From Coenobita brevimanus (taxonomy: Eukaryota > Arthropoda > Malacostraca > Decapoda > Coenobitidae), in assembly GCA_032717465.1 (NCBI GenBank), contig CM064670.1, positions 17,050,109 through 17,114,108 on the forward strand: 64,000 bases of DNA. The letters are read 5' to 3'. The position numbers and the translations under genes are program-made. Each line of letters starts with the position of its first letter. Within the stretch, counting starts at the first letter, position 1. The notes under the pieces are model-generated. The model was given only the letters and a program-made list of their open reading frames with translations, had not been told where the DNA came from and ran no database searches. Below, piece by piece: positions 38,166 through 48,860 of the stretch.

Positions 38166-38965
38166 GTGGAGGTCTGTCAGATCATATGACTGTGTTATGC
38201 AAGATCAAGCTGAGAGGAGTGAGGTGGATCAGGAGAGAGAGAGGAGCAGTCAGGGAGAAAGACTGAAAGTTGAGAAGCTGAGGATCAAAGAAACGGCAGA
38301 TGATTACAGGACCAAAGTAGAGGAGTTAGAATCAGTGAACTGGAATGAAATGGATTTGGACAGCTTAGCTGTTGAATGCATATAGGAATTGCTTAGTTAG
38401 GAATGCTGAAGCAGTGTGTGGTGAGGCAAGAGTAACAACAAAGAAGAAAGGTACGGCATGGTGGAATGAGGAGGTTAAGAGAGCGGTGGAGGAACAGAGG
38501 AAGAAGTGGCTAAAGTGGTTACAGGACAGGGGTTCAGTTGAAATAAGAACTGAATATAATGAGAGCAAAAAGCACCTAAAGAGGCTAGTGAAGAGGAAAA
38601 AGAAGGAGGTAAATGATTATGTAGGAAGAAAAATGAATGCAAACTACTCTGAAAATAGGAAGTTATTCTGGAAAGCGGTGTGGAAATGTAGAAGTGAAAG
38701 CGGAAAGAAATGTGATGGTGTTGAGGATGTAGGTGGTAGTTTATTAACCAATGGGGATGAATTAAGGACCTGATGAGAAGAATATTTTGAAAGCCTGATG
38801 TATGGGAATAGATAAAGCAGAGAGGCTGTAAACATGACTGGTTTTGGAGGTGTGCAGAGAAGGAATGCAGTGCCTGAGACATGACACTCACACAGGTGAA
38901 GAGTGCTGTGAAGCGGCTGAAAACTGAGAATGCAGCTGGGGTTGATGAGCTATATGCAGAGATGC
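38165..38965 (+). pseudogene. G LINE linker region
   Basis: The open piece 38372-38773 reads GTAWWNEEVKRAVEEQRKKW and KKKEVNDYVGRKMNANYSEN, the Trp-Trp-Asn-Glu motif typical of the linker in E/F/G-type LINEs. The text then leads to AVKRLKTENAAGVDELYAEM, the start of the RT, where the TTAA element interrupts it. Confidence 0.82.
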
Positions 38966-38969
38966 TTTA

Positions 38970-39738
38970 CCCGCCGCGTCTCGGAGACGTGAATTCACGT
39001 CCTCACATGATGTGCACTCATATCCCGGAGACGTGAATTAACGCGGCAACATTGCAAGGTCCCTAATTTGCACAATTTTCAATTTTCGCGAGTGATTTCG
39101 TGAGTGATTTTTGGCACGTATACACAGGACACCTTCCTCTATTCCTCTACAAGATGCCAAGCAGGGACAATGCCTTACACCACATAACCTCTCCCCCCCC
39201 CTGCACGCCATTGTCTCGGCAATTCACCTGTTACCAGTAACCTGGCCAATAAAGACATTTAGGGCCAGAGTAATTCCCCAATCGATGACAATGTGGAGGA
39301 CAAAGTTTACATAGCATTAGAGGAAGAAACAGTCAGAAATGATGATCAGGTAATGTGGGAAAAAAAGGTCATGAATGGTGATGAGTTAGTGAGTGAAACA
39401 ATGCTTATAATGCCTATATTACTGTTTGAAAACCAATATGCTCTTGTACTACAAGTAAATTCGTACCAAGTAAATAAATAAATACTATTTATGAGTGAAT
39501 AAAATAGTTACCCTCCCATAGAACTCGTTTTCTTTGGTACCAGCCTGTTAGAAAACCCAGTCAGGTAAGGAGGTACTCGTACCTAGATCGAGTATTTTAA
39601 ACCTCAGGTAAGCGATTTCTCTATGAATTTTCGATGTTTTTCACCAAAAGTGGATGTTTGAGCCAAAAAAAAAAAAAAGGTCCAAAAATGTCGGGACTGG
39701 GGCGTACCACTGCCCAGAAAACGTCGGGATGGGGTGGG
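38970..39738. mobile_element. piggyBac-like non-autonomous element (769 bp)
   Basis: It is bounded by TTTA (38966-38969, one change from TTAA) and TTAA (39739-39742). The ends are CCCGCCGCGTCTCGG and, reversed, CCCACCCCATCCCGA, an imperfect inverted repeat starting CCC. Removing it with one TTAA brings the G LINE RT frame back into register. Subterminal copies of CGGAGACGTGAATT occur at the left end (about 38982 and 39032). No transposase is recognised. Confidence 0.75.
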
Positions 39739-39742
39739 TTAA

Positions 39743-41140
39743 GTGTAGTGGATAGAGTGGAATGAAGTGCTTGTTGGAGATGTGTAAGAAGGCATGGATG
39801 AGGCCTGCAGAGTGGAAAAAGGCTGTGACTGTGCTCCTGTACAAAATTAAAGGTAAGCGAAGTGAGTGCAAGAATTATCATGGTATAAGTTTATTTAGTG
39901 TGGTAGGGAAGGTATGGGTATATGGAAGAACTGTTATACAGAAAGTAAGAGAGACATCAGAAGTCCTAGTGAGTGATGAACAGTGTGGCTTTAGGAGTGC
40001 CAAAGGATGTGTTGATCAAATATTTGCAGTTAGACAGATAGCAGAGAAGGCTCATAAGGTGTTTATGACATTCATGGATCTTGAAAGAGCATACGACAAA
40101 CTGGACAGAGAGGGATTGTGGAAAGTTTTGCGCATGTGCGGTGTAGATGGTAAGCTGCTAGGTGCCGTCAAGAGTTTTATATTGGTAGGGAGGCATGTGT
40201 AAGGGTTAATGGGCATCTAAGTGTGGGCGTGCGACAAGGTTGTTTGATGTCTCCATGGTAGTTCAATATATATCTGGACGGTGTGATGAGAGAAGTAAAA
40301 ACACGAGTAATGGAGAGGGGGATGACGTTGGTAATGAATGGTGATGGATGGAATATCTCAAATTTGTTATATGTTGATGATGCAGTACTGCTTGCAAATA
40401 CCAGACAAGAACTTTATAGGGTAGTGCAGAGTTTTACTGATGTCTGTGAGCGTCGTGCCTTGAGAGTAAATGCAGAAAAGAGTAAAGTGATGGTTACTGA
40501 GAGAGAAGGTGATTCCCAGTGCGATGTTACAGTGAATGGAGAGAGACTGGAATTGGTGAGAGTTCAAGTACCTGGGTACAGTGACAAAAAAGAGAGGAAA
40601 ATGTGCAAAAGAAGTTGAAAGTAGAGTGATACAAGAAAGGAAGGTAGCTGGTGCAATGAAGGCCTTGATAAGAAACACAGGCTTGGGTGTTGCAGCTGCA
40701 TGAGGCTTACATGAAGGAGTGTTAGTGCCAGCTTTAACATATGGATGTGAGACTATGGTGTGGCATGAAAATGAAAAGTCGAGTAAGAGCAGTGGAGATG
40801 GGACTGCTGAGGAATGTATATGGAGTACAGAGGGTGGATAGGATACGAAATAATGTGATTCGTGAAAGATGTTGAGTGAGGAAGTCGGTCGACACCAGAA
40901 TCGAAGAGAGTGTATTGAGACGGTATGTCATGTGGAGAGAATGGATAGCAATAGAGTGTGAAAAAGGTATACATGAGCGAATCTGAAGGAGGGAGGAGGC
41001 AAGGTAGGCCAAGGAGAAGGTGGAGAGATATGGTTGATGAGTGTCTGAGGAAGAGAGGTTTGGAAGTCGGTAAGGCTAGGGATCTGACAAGAGATCGAGC
41101 TGACTGGATGAATGTTGTGAGGAGAAGTGTATGATCAGGG
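39743..41140 (+). pseudogene. G LINE reverse transcriptase and C-terminal region
   Basis: The RT reads MCKKAWMRPAEWKKAVTVLL, CKNYHGISLFSVVGKVWVYG, QCGFRSAKGCVDQIFAVRQI, FMTFMDLERAYDKLDREGLW (motif A), then after a frameshift GVRQGCLMSPW (motif B, followed by a TAG) and NISNLLYVDDAVLLANTRQE (catalytic YVDD). The C-terminal part contains GCETMVWHENEKSRVRAVEM and GLLRNVYGVQRVDRIRNN, with several stops, and ends near 41132. Motif C is YVDD here, while E and F have FADD, which helps to separate G from them. Confidence 0.86.
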
Positions 41141-41395
41141 ATTTGGCACCCCTTTTTAACGTGGTAGCATCCAGAGTGGCACAATCGGATACGTTTATGT
41201 GAAACTACAGAACCTTGTGAATGTTTTTGGTGTATCCGATAGAGCCAGGATTCCAGGGGCTTGAATGATGAGTGGATGGAAGCGTGGCCCATTGGACTGG
41301 GCAAATATGGGCTGATTGGACGTTGCTACTCCTTATCCTGACCTAGGGTGGGAAAGGAGGTCCGGATGATGATAATGATGATGATGATTATGAAA

Positions 41396-41764
41396 AACAT
41401 CATCATCATCATTATCATCACATGTTATTAGGCACGATACAGAGAAGGAAAAACACTGAAACAGCCTGTGTTGATCCAATGTTGTATCTGTTAGCCATGA
41501 CAGAAAGTTGGCCTGCTGTCAAAGGTTAATTTAGTCAGTATTAATATAACCTTACCATTACAGCATATAATGGCACTGTTTGGTTTCATAAGTCAAAGCT
41601 GTGTTCACGTGTTTTATCAGGGAGATTATTGTGTTTGTCTCCTCTGTATCCTGCCTAATTACATGTGATTACTACTACTACAGCAACAACTACTATTATC
41701 ATTATTATTATTAAGATTATTGTTGTTATTATTATTATTATAACTATGATGACACCTTGAAAGC
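41396..41764. other. Unassigned stretch between G and X copy 2
   Basis: 41398-41421 is (ATC)n-like. The rest is A+T-rich with no recognised element until trinucleotide-rich sequence at about 41660-41750, the probable 3' tail of X copy 2. Confidence 0.5.
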
Positions 41765-43344
41765 AGGACGGTAAAAGTTTTGTCAGGTAGTCACATCCCG
41801 ATGCGTGACATTCGGCCTCTGTCTATGTCCAGTCGTTTGTTTGTTTGTTTGTCCGCTAACTTCTCCTAAGCTATTTGATGGACGTCAGTGAAACGTCACA
41901 TGCGTATTTTAGTGGGTTGTAGGCATGTCGTGCACTACGTTATTTTTCCCAAACAGCTGTAGTGATCCCACAAAGGACTACAATGAGTTGTATTACCATG
42001 GTGAAGTGCTATAGGGAAGGTCCAGTGGTGATGATAAGAACAGTTTGTGGTCGGTTCGGTGGGTAGTACATCAGTGCTCCGTAATATACTGACGTTTGGG
42101 GTCTGCATTTTTATATGTAATGATAGGAACAATACACATCTATGTTGTTGTTCTTATCATCATCATTATTATCAATAATGCATACCACGTATATTTACCG
42201 GTAAAAGGGTGGACAACAGCCCTGGAGGCCCAGGTATGAGGTGAGGGGTAGTGAGGTGTCGGAGTGAGGTCGATGTAGCTAGGAGCGAGGGGGGAGCACC
42301 TAGGGTATCGGTGGGGGGTAAGTGACTAGATGTCGACGGTGGGACATGGAAAATGTGGTTAGCAGATACACAGACATATGGATTATCATGTGTATTATGA
42401 TACAGATATATAGTGGATTAGTAGTAGGAGTAGCAGTAGTAGTATTGTGAGGGAAATTAGACACATTCAGTGGGAAGAGGGATATTAGTAGTGGCAGTGC
42501 CAATAATGGTAGTAACAGATTCAGCAGTCTTGTGCTAACTTCGTGTGGGAGTGATAATGTGATGAATTATGTAATACAGTAGGGATTATAAGACTGGACG
42601 ACTAGAAATTCCCCTAGGGAATATGACGGCACGCAGTAAGAGGATACCAAGAAGAAAGAATAATAGAAGAGGTAGAGACTGAAAGAAAATAATGCAGGTA
42701 TGAGGTGAAGCAACGGTCAAGGCCTAGATAACGAGGCGGAGCAGGATACCACAGCTGTATCTTCTTTGTCTCATATTTTGTGTTCTTTGCTTTAATTTCA
42801 TCTGGATATAGTTAATTATTGGTGAATGCTCTCCGCTGCCCCTCACAATGTGGTTTATTCGTCCACAGAAAATAGATTTAACATAATTATATGACCATCC
42901 GCACAGCTATTGTGGGAACCAGCATTAAATCCACAATCATTCTATATTATTGCTATAGACAATCCAGGAACAACATATTCACAAAAATTATCACTGCAGT
43001 GATAATGACCAGTAGCAGCTTATATACAACTGGCTCGGTGCTTTATGTGCATGATGAGGATCCGAAACAGATGGGTCATGTCTGGACCAGTTTCACAGGA
43101 CGCCAAGATAACACAGTAGTCTGTGTTATATCATATGCTACGTAGAGGTTGTTACGAACACATAATGTTGTGCAGGTGAATAGCATGGAAATGTTTCGAA
43201 TCCAGTGTCATTAGGTGTCTCATCATTCGCCTCGTAGCTCGGTACCGAACAACCACTCGCAGTTGTCCGTTAGCCTGCCCTCTCTCTAACCCTGACTTCC
43301 ATATCCTTCCGCCGAGAGGGGTGCTGAAACTTTGGTACTTGGGT
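41765..43344 (-). repeat. X repeat, copy 2 (longest copy; right arm of the inverted pair)
   Basis: On the minus strand it begins ACCCAAGTACC at 43344, directly after GTAC of the H LINE, and runs about 1.58 kb to an A/T-trinucleotide tail. It covers both the 5' part seen in copy 1 and the 3' part seen in copy 3, so the three copies define one family. No convincing ORF is present on either strand. The MITEs of copy 3 are absent. Confidence 0.88.
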
Positions 43345-45165
43345 GTACATTCGCCTCCCCTTCCATTCGAGCTACACGTGCACACCTGACAGCTCCAAGA
43401 CACATTCACAAACATTTATTCTGCAACACATCCAGCCTCCTCAATGTGACATCGGATGCCGAGCCATTCACCTGTGCGCCGTAGTCTAGCTTGGATCTAA
43501 TAAGGGACTTATACACCATTAATAAAGATTTTCTATCGGCACCACAAGTAGTACCCACTAGGTACTTGAGGACATTTAACGGTTTTTCGCAACAAACAAG
43601 CAAATTATTAACATGAAATTTAAAATTCAATCTACGATCAAACTGGAGGCCCGAAAACTTTACAGAATTTTTAAAAGGTACCACCTTATTATCTAAAGTC
43701 AAATGCAAATCGGGGACGTTGCGATTAGTGAAAACTACAGCAGCACGCTTAGGGATGGAAAACTTAAATCCCCACTGCAAGGCCCATTGGTGGATGGAAT
43801 CTGTCCAGCCGAAAATTGTGCATTATTGGAAGAGTGCCATATTGCACAATCGTCAGCATAGAGTGAGTATTTAAGATTCCTCGGGATGGGAGCTGATGAG
43901 AGAATATCACTGATCATAAAATTAAACAGACTGGAACTAAGCAAACTTCCCTGAGGCACTCTGTTTTCTTGGATAAATATATCCGATGTTACGTTACGGG
44001 GCAATTTGACAGAAAGTTCTATCCCTTAAGGAAGCGGAAATAAAAATAGGCAGATTACTTCTTAAACCATAAGCTTAATGCTTCATTAGTATACCGTGTC
44101 ACCACTTCATGTCATAGACTTTATGGATGTCCAAGAACACCCCTATCATGAATTCTTTATTGACAAATACCTGTGAAATATAATGTTCCAAATTCACTAA
44201 AAGATCTAGTGAACTTCTGCATTTATGGAAGCCACATTATTGATCATTTAACAACTTCTTGGACTCTAAAACAAGAAAGAATCCTATTATTAATCGTTCT
44301 TTCCATGACCTTACATGGACAAGAAGTTAACACAATAGGACGAAATGAAGTGGAATTCATAAGACTACCAATCTGCTTGGGTATCGGTATGACGTGCGCA
44401 AAGTGCCATGAGTTTGGGAACATTCGGGACGCCCAAAGCTCATTGCACAATGCTAGCAGCTTAATCAGGTTGTCCTGATTAAGATGCTGGATCATACTGT
44501 ACGTAGTAGGGTCTGGTCCAGGACTGGTGTCTTTACAGGATTTAAGGGCAAGGAGCAGTTCATCTATCGTAAACTCTTGGTTGTACGGGAAGTCTACGTC
44601 TTCTGTGGCAAAGTTTAATATTTGTAGTTCAGCCGCGCGCTTATGATGTTGAAAACGCAAGTCGTAATTAGCTGAGCTGCTGACATGAGAAAAACTCCTG
44701 GCGAGGATGTTAGCTACGTCCGCGGGATCGTCAGAAATGGTATTATTCACTTGCTGGGCTGTCACGGGAATTTAAGGGCTTTTATTATTTAATATTCTAA
44801 TAGTGAATCAGACTTTACTGAGTGGAAAACGATTCACTGTAGACACAAAAAACTGCCAGGAGTCACGCTGAGCCCTTCGAATAATTCTCCCTGACTCAGC
44901 CCGCGCCTGTTTGTATGTAATGAAATGTTCCTCAGTAGGCTGACTATCAAAAATCATGTATCTCCTATTGCGTTTCCTTAATGCACGATTTTATATGACA
45001 TAATGGCATGACTGTTAAAAATCCTGTATCTCCTATTGCATTTCCTTACTGCAAGATCTTCTTATATGACATAATGGCATGACAATCAAAAATCCTGTAT
45101 CTCCTATTGCGTTGCCTTAATGCATGATCTTCTTATAAGACATAATGGCAGTTATTTTCCAGTAA
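43345..45165 (-). pseudogene. H LINE, 5' half: reverse transcriptase
   Basis: The minus strand reads GRIIRRAQRDSWQFFVSTVN, MTAQQVNNTISDDPADVANI (44765), ELLLALKSCKDTSPGPD, HVIPIPKQIG, SFRPIVLTSCPCKVMERTIN, a frameshifted motif A (near 44110-44140), NRVPQGSLLSSSLFNFMISD (motif B), YSLYADDCAIW (catalytic YADD), then the thumb region KFSGLQFDRRLNFKFH and DYGAQVNGSASDVTLRRLDV. It ends at a GTAC (43345-43348) where X begins. The RNase H half of the family is seen only at 19315-20506. The far 5' end carries a three-unit tandem duplication. Confidence 0.85.
44941..45150 (-). repeat. Three tandem units of 68-71 bp in the H 5' region
   Basis: Units are 44941-45008, 45009-45079 and 45080-45150, each containing CTGTATCTCCTATTGC and CATAATGGCA. 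On the minus strand the first unit encodes the H peptide ALRKRNRRYMIFDSQP; the others are diverged copies out of frame. Confidence 0.9.
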
Positions 45166-45353
45166 AAGTGCACTGAAGTATGAGAATGTTTTTCACAACC
45201 TCATATCTGTTTTCCCTCTTGAAATTCTTTGTCAGGGTATTGCCTTTAGGCAATTATTCCATATTTAAGAGTTCCAAAGAGAAGTCTCTTCATTTACAGA
45301 CAAACTTTGGTTTACCCACTGTAAATGTCAGTCATGATGTTAATTGTAGGTTT

Positions 45354-45421
<68 letters not shown>
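45151..45421. other. Unassigned stretch ending in (TA)n
   Basis: 45151-45358 has no recognised feature. (TA)n at about 45360-45421 abuts the 5' end of R. Confidence 0.5.
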
Positions 45422-45423
<2 letters not shown>

Positions 45424-45938
45424 TGTATGTAGTAGTGAAAATTTTGTTCGGTGGGATGTATGCATTTGTATCGAGGTATGCTCCATCGGCAGGCTTGGAT
45501 GAGGTAAAGAAGAATAGAGTCTGGGATGGCAATACGTGAAGTAAGTGGTCTGGGGGATGATGAGATTGTGGTTTTGGGAGGGGACTTAACTGGTCATGTA
45601 GGTGAAGTAGCTCAAGGATATTAAGCAGTAAATGGGGGATGTGCATATGGTACAAGAAATAGGAAGGGGAAAGGATACTTGAGTTTGAGGAGGCAATGAA
45701 TATGATGGTGTGCAACACTCATTTTAGGAAAAGTGAGAGTAGGTTGATTACATACTAGTCTGTGGGAAACAGCAACCAGATAGGCTATTTCCTGGTCAGG
45801 GGGATTGATCGGAGGTTTGTGAGGGATGATAAAGTTGTAGGGAGCACGGAATATGTGCAATAACACAAGTTACTGATATGTGACAAGGTGCTTAAGGAGT
45901 GTGTGGTGAAAATGAGGACCTATGCACCTTGGCAGAAA

Positions 45939-46176
45939 ATTCATTCATTCATTGCCAGACGCCATGTATCCCAAACGGGGTGGCCAAGGGCTTAGAGTTA
46001 ATTGTTTTACAGGGAGGGGCACTAATCCTCCACCAACCCCACTTGACACGTAGGGAGAACGTTATGCCAACAGCATCTGGTGTTCCCAGGCGGTCACCCA
46101 TCCAAGTACTAACCAGTCCCAACGTTGCTTAACTTCGCTGATCGGACGGGAAGCGGTGCACTCAACGTGGTATATG
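45939..46176 (-). repeat. S1 SINE with 5S rRNA-like head, inserted in R
   Basis: On the minus strand it runs from a 5S rRNA-like head (46176 to 46066), through the S1 body (46060 to 45987), to the E-type tail (45986 to 45953) and a (GAAT)n terminus. The head-body-tail structure and the clean position inside R mark it as a retroposed SINE of the 5S-derived type. Confidence 0.82.
46066..46176 (-). rRNA. 5S rRNA-like segment (SINE head, not a free 5S gene)
   Basis: The minus strand reads ATACCACGTTGAGTGCACCG, then CCGTCCGATCAGCGAAGTTA, AGCAACGTTGGGACTGGTTA and GTACTTGGATGGGTGACCGC, ending GATGCTGTTGGC. This is nearly the whole 5S rRNA including the internal control region. The first 8-9 bases of 5S are missing or changed and SINE sequence replaces the terminator, so it is a 5S-derived head. 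Confidence 0.88.
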
Positions 46177-46189
46177 AAAATAAAAGAAA

Positions 46190-48290
46190 ACAAGCTGTAT
46201 GGGATGCCATCTATAGCAAGATGAGTAGAGTAGTGGTGGCTGAACAGGGAGCTGTTGATGGGAGTATTAATGAACAGTACAGAGCACTCAAGATCAATCT
46301 CCTGAGAGCTACTGATTGTGTGTGTGGATGGACAAGGGCACTCCTCCCTAAGACATAAAGTAACATGATTGTGGGATGAGGGTGTAGAAGCTGCAGTTAA
46401 AGAGAAAAGAAGGATTTTCCGGGAATGAAAAAAAAGGGTGGTAACAAAGAGGAAAACTTGGCTGCCAAGTGTAGGGCTAGAATAGAGATTTACAGGGCAA
46501 AGTCTGAGCCTCACAGACTTTTACTTGGTAACCTAAATAGTATGGAGAGGAAGAATATGATGTTTAAGGTGGCAAATCATATGAAAAAGAAGAATAAGGA
46601 TGTCAAATGTGAGCAGTGTGTGAAGAATATGAAGGAAAGGTAGTGGTGAACAGTGAGGATATTAAAGACGCCTGGAGAGAGAACTACAACCGGTTGTTGA
46701 ATGAGAACTTTGACTGGGACATGGAAGGTTTGGAACCAGCAGTTCCAGTATTTGGTCGTTGGACTTTGATTGACACTGTTACTGTGAGCAGGGCAATAGG
46801 CACGATGCAGATGGGGGAGGGCAGAAGGTGTGTCTGGGTTGACTGCTGAGATGTTGAAAGTCTGAGGAGATATAGGACTGCGGTTAGTCACTGGCTTGAT
46901 AAATACGATTATTTATGACTGTGCTGTCCCAGATGATTGGCTGAAGAGTATAACTGTAAATGTGTGCAAGAGGAAGGGTGATGACCTGGAAAGAGGAAAT
47001 TATACAGTATAGGCATAAAGCTTTTGGACCAAATAATGAAGGTAATGGTGAGAGTTCTAGAAGGTAAGATTACAGAAAGAGTGAATATTGATGACATGCA
47101 GTTTGGGCTTATGCCCAGGCAAAGGGACCACTGATGCCATATTCACTGTTCGACAGCTTCAGGAAAAAATATATAGAAAAGAAAGGGGAACAGCGCTTTG
47201 TTTTTGTTGATTTGAAGAAGGCATTTGACAGACTCCCTAGAGAGGTGGTGAAGTGGTCAATGAGAAGCTTGGGATCTAGGAGTGGCTGGTTAAGGTAGTT
47301 ATGGCTATGTATGTGGGTGCTCGCACCCAGGTAGGAGTGAATGGAGATTTGAGTGACGAGTTTTCCGTGAATGTTGGCGTGCATCAGGGGCCAGTCTTGA
47401 GCCCTTTGTTGTTTATTATGATACTTGAAGCCCTCTCACGTGACTTCAGAAATGGACTTCCGTGAGAGACGTTAAATGCTGATGATTTAATGTTGATTGC
47501 AGAGGATGAGAGGGGAGTGAAGGAAAGATTTAGGAAGTGGAGAGATGGTATGGGGCAGAAAGGCTTAAGAGTAAATGCAGATAAAGAGGTACTGTCAAAG
47601 GAGAAAGAAGGAGAGTGGCCATGTGCAATTTGAAACAAGGGCATGGAGAGTAATTCCACCATGTGTAGTGTCTGTGGTAAGTGGGTGCATAAGAGATGTA
47701 GTGGTGTTGGAGGTAGACTGTGAGATAATGCTGATTTCATGTGTGTGGTGTGTTTGTGGAGACTGTCAGGCGTGAAAGGATTGAACTTGCTGGTGTCTCT
47801 TGAGTGTGAGGAAGAGTTTTGTTATTTGGGAGACATGTTATGTGTTGAAGGTGGTGCTGGTGCTAGCTCTGTGGCAAGAGTGAGGAGTGGTTGGAAGACG
47901 TTCAGGGAGCTGTTGCCTCTCCTGACACTGAGAAGGCTCTTTCTCCGTGCTAAGGGATCTTTGTATGCAGCATGTGTTAGGAGTGTAATGCTATATGGTA
48001 GTGAGACCTGGGCAGTACCAGAAAAGAATATTCACAGGCTAAAATGTACAAAAATGACAATGATTAGGTGGATGTGCAGTACGTCCCTGAGTGCAAGGCC
48101 TCGGGGGGCTAGGTTTACGATGGAAGAATTGAGTGGTAGGATGGGACTGGAGTGTATTTGGTGTTGTGATGAGGAGAGGTAGACTGAGGTATTTTGGGCA
48201 TGTGGAGAGGATGGTGGATGACAGTTCGGTGCAGAAAAAGAGAAGTGTTAATGTTAAGGGTAAGGCTAGGTAGACCAAAAAAGACCTGGG
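46190..48290 (+). pseudogene. R LINE linker, reverse transcriptase and C-terminal region
   Basis: Linker residues (AVWDAIYSKMSRVVVAEQGA, 46190 on) precede RT. Motif A is near 47200-47240 (FVDLKKAFDRLPREV) and the catalytic block, LNADDLMLIAEDE, near 47475-47515 (ADD with Asn for Tyr/Phe). After RT, at 47610-47700, a PHD/knuckle-like zinc finger reads WPCAI, then TMCSVCGKWVHKRCSGVGG; its second Cys codon is TGA. The C-terminal open frame 47739-48182 contains EEEFCYLGDMLC, SLYAACVRSVMLYGSETWAV and MIRWMCSTSLSARPRG. It has many frameshifts and is an old copy. Confidence 0.8.
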
Positions 48291-48292
48291 AT

Positions 48293-48636
48293 GGGGGAGG
48301 TGGTGGCTCAATCGGTAGAGAGGTGGCTTGTAGTCCTAACAGACCCGGGTTCAAATCCCACTAGGGCAGGGAACAGTTTAAGGATTTGAATTTCATAAAA
48401 AATCAGACTTTACTGATCTACCAGAAGACCCGCCGACATGTCGTAAAAATACCCCCGCTAATACCAGTACATAAGTCCTGTATGAGACAGCCCTAGCATG
48501 TATTCAGTATGGACGGTGGGTGTTAGCGCCGTAGTGGTGACATGTAGAGGTGTGCGGTACGTAGGAGGGCTGCTGGGCCTTGAAGGCAGGCTGTGAAGCC
48601 TATGCCCAAAGTCGGACACATAAAAAAAAAAAAAAA
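48293..48636 (+). repeat. tRNA-derived SINE with A-tail
   Basis: A-box TGGCTCAATCGG (48304-48315) and perfect B-box GGTTCAAATCC (48348-48358) are spaced as in a tRNA. An approximately 260-bp body and a 15-base A-run (48622-48636) follow. Body length and tail differ from S1 and S2, so it is a separate SINE family that uses an A-tail and presumably another LINE partner. Confidence 0.85.
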
Positions 48637-48802
48637 TCAAGCGTGACTCAGGGATAAAGGACTGAATAGGGAGGCTGCTAGAGATTGAGCAGCATGAAAA
48701 GCAGCCATTACGTGACAAAGGCTGATGCATGCAAGCATGTTGGAGCCTTCAAAAACGAAACCAAACGAAACGGTACATATCTATCTATCTATCTATCTTT
48801 CT

Positions 48803-48860
<58 letters not shown>
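48637..48860. other. Unassigned stretch with (TATC)n and (TA)n
   Basis: 48637-48780 is unrecognised. (TATC)n at about 48780-48798 and (TA)n at about 48803-48858 precede the G 3' end. Confidence 0.6.

Larger units (their letters stand above)
37434..41395 (+). mobile_element. G LINE, long copy interrupted by a TTAA element
   Basis: The plus strand carries the endonuclease (37434-38165), a linker (38165-38960), RT (39743-40700), the C-terminal region (40700-41140), and a 3' UTR ending GGTCCGGATGATGATAATGA near 41390. The 38970-39738 insertion splits linker from RT. Confidence 0.88.
45422..48292 (+). mobile_element. R LINE (RTE-like, with embedded zinc finger)
   Basis: The plus strand starts in a decayed endonuclease (FVSRYAPSAGLDEVKKNRVW), is interrupted by the S1 SINE at 45939-46176, and continues through RT to a C-terminal region. 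RT text is heavily frameshifted: FGLMPRQRDHRCHIHCSTAS-type readings become TDAIFTVRQLQEKIYRKERG when the frame is shifted, followed by DLKKAFDRLPREVVK and LNADDLMLIAEDE. Confidence 0.78.

Noticed and set aside
39111..39481. Possible transposase remnants within the 38970-39738 element
   Set aside because: The two short frames show no DDD catalytic residues or other piggyBac motif that I can recognise.
44941..45150. CRISPR-like direct repeats
   Set aside because: Units are contiguous with no spacers and lie in a LINE coding region of a eukaryotic genome.
46066..46176. Possible functional 5S rRNA gene
   Set aside because: The 5' end is altered, no T-run terminator follows, and the segment continues into a SINE body inside a LINE.
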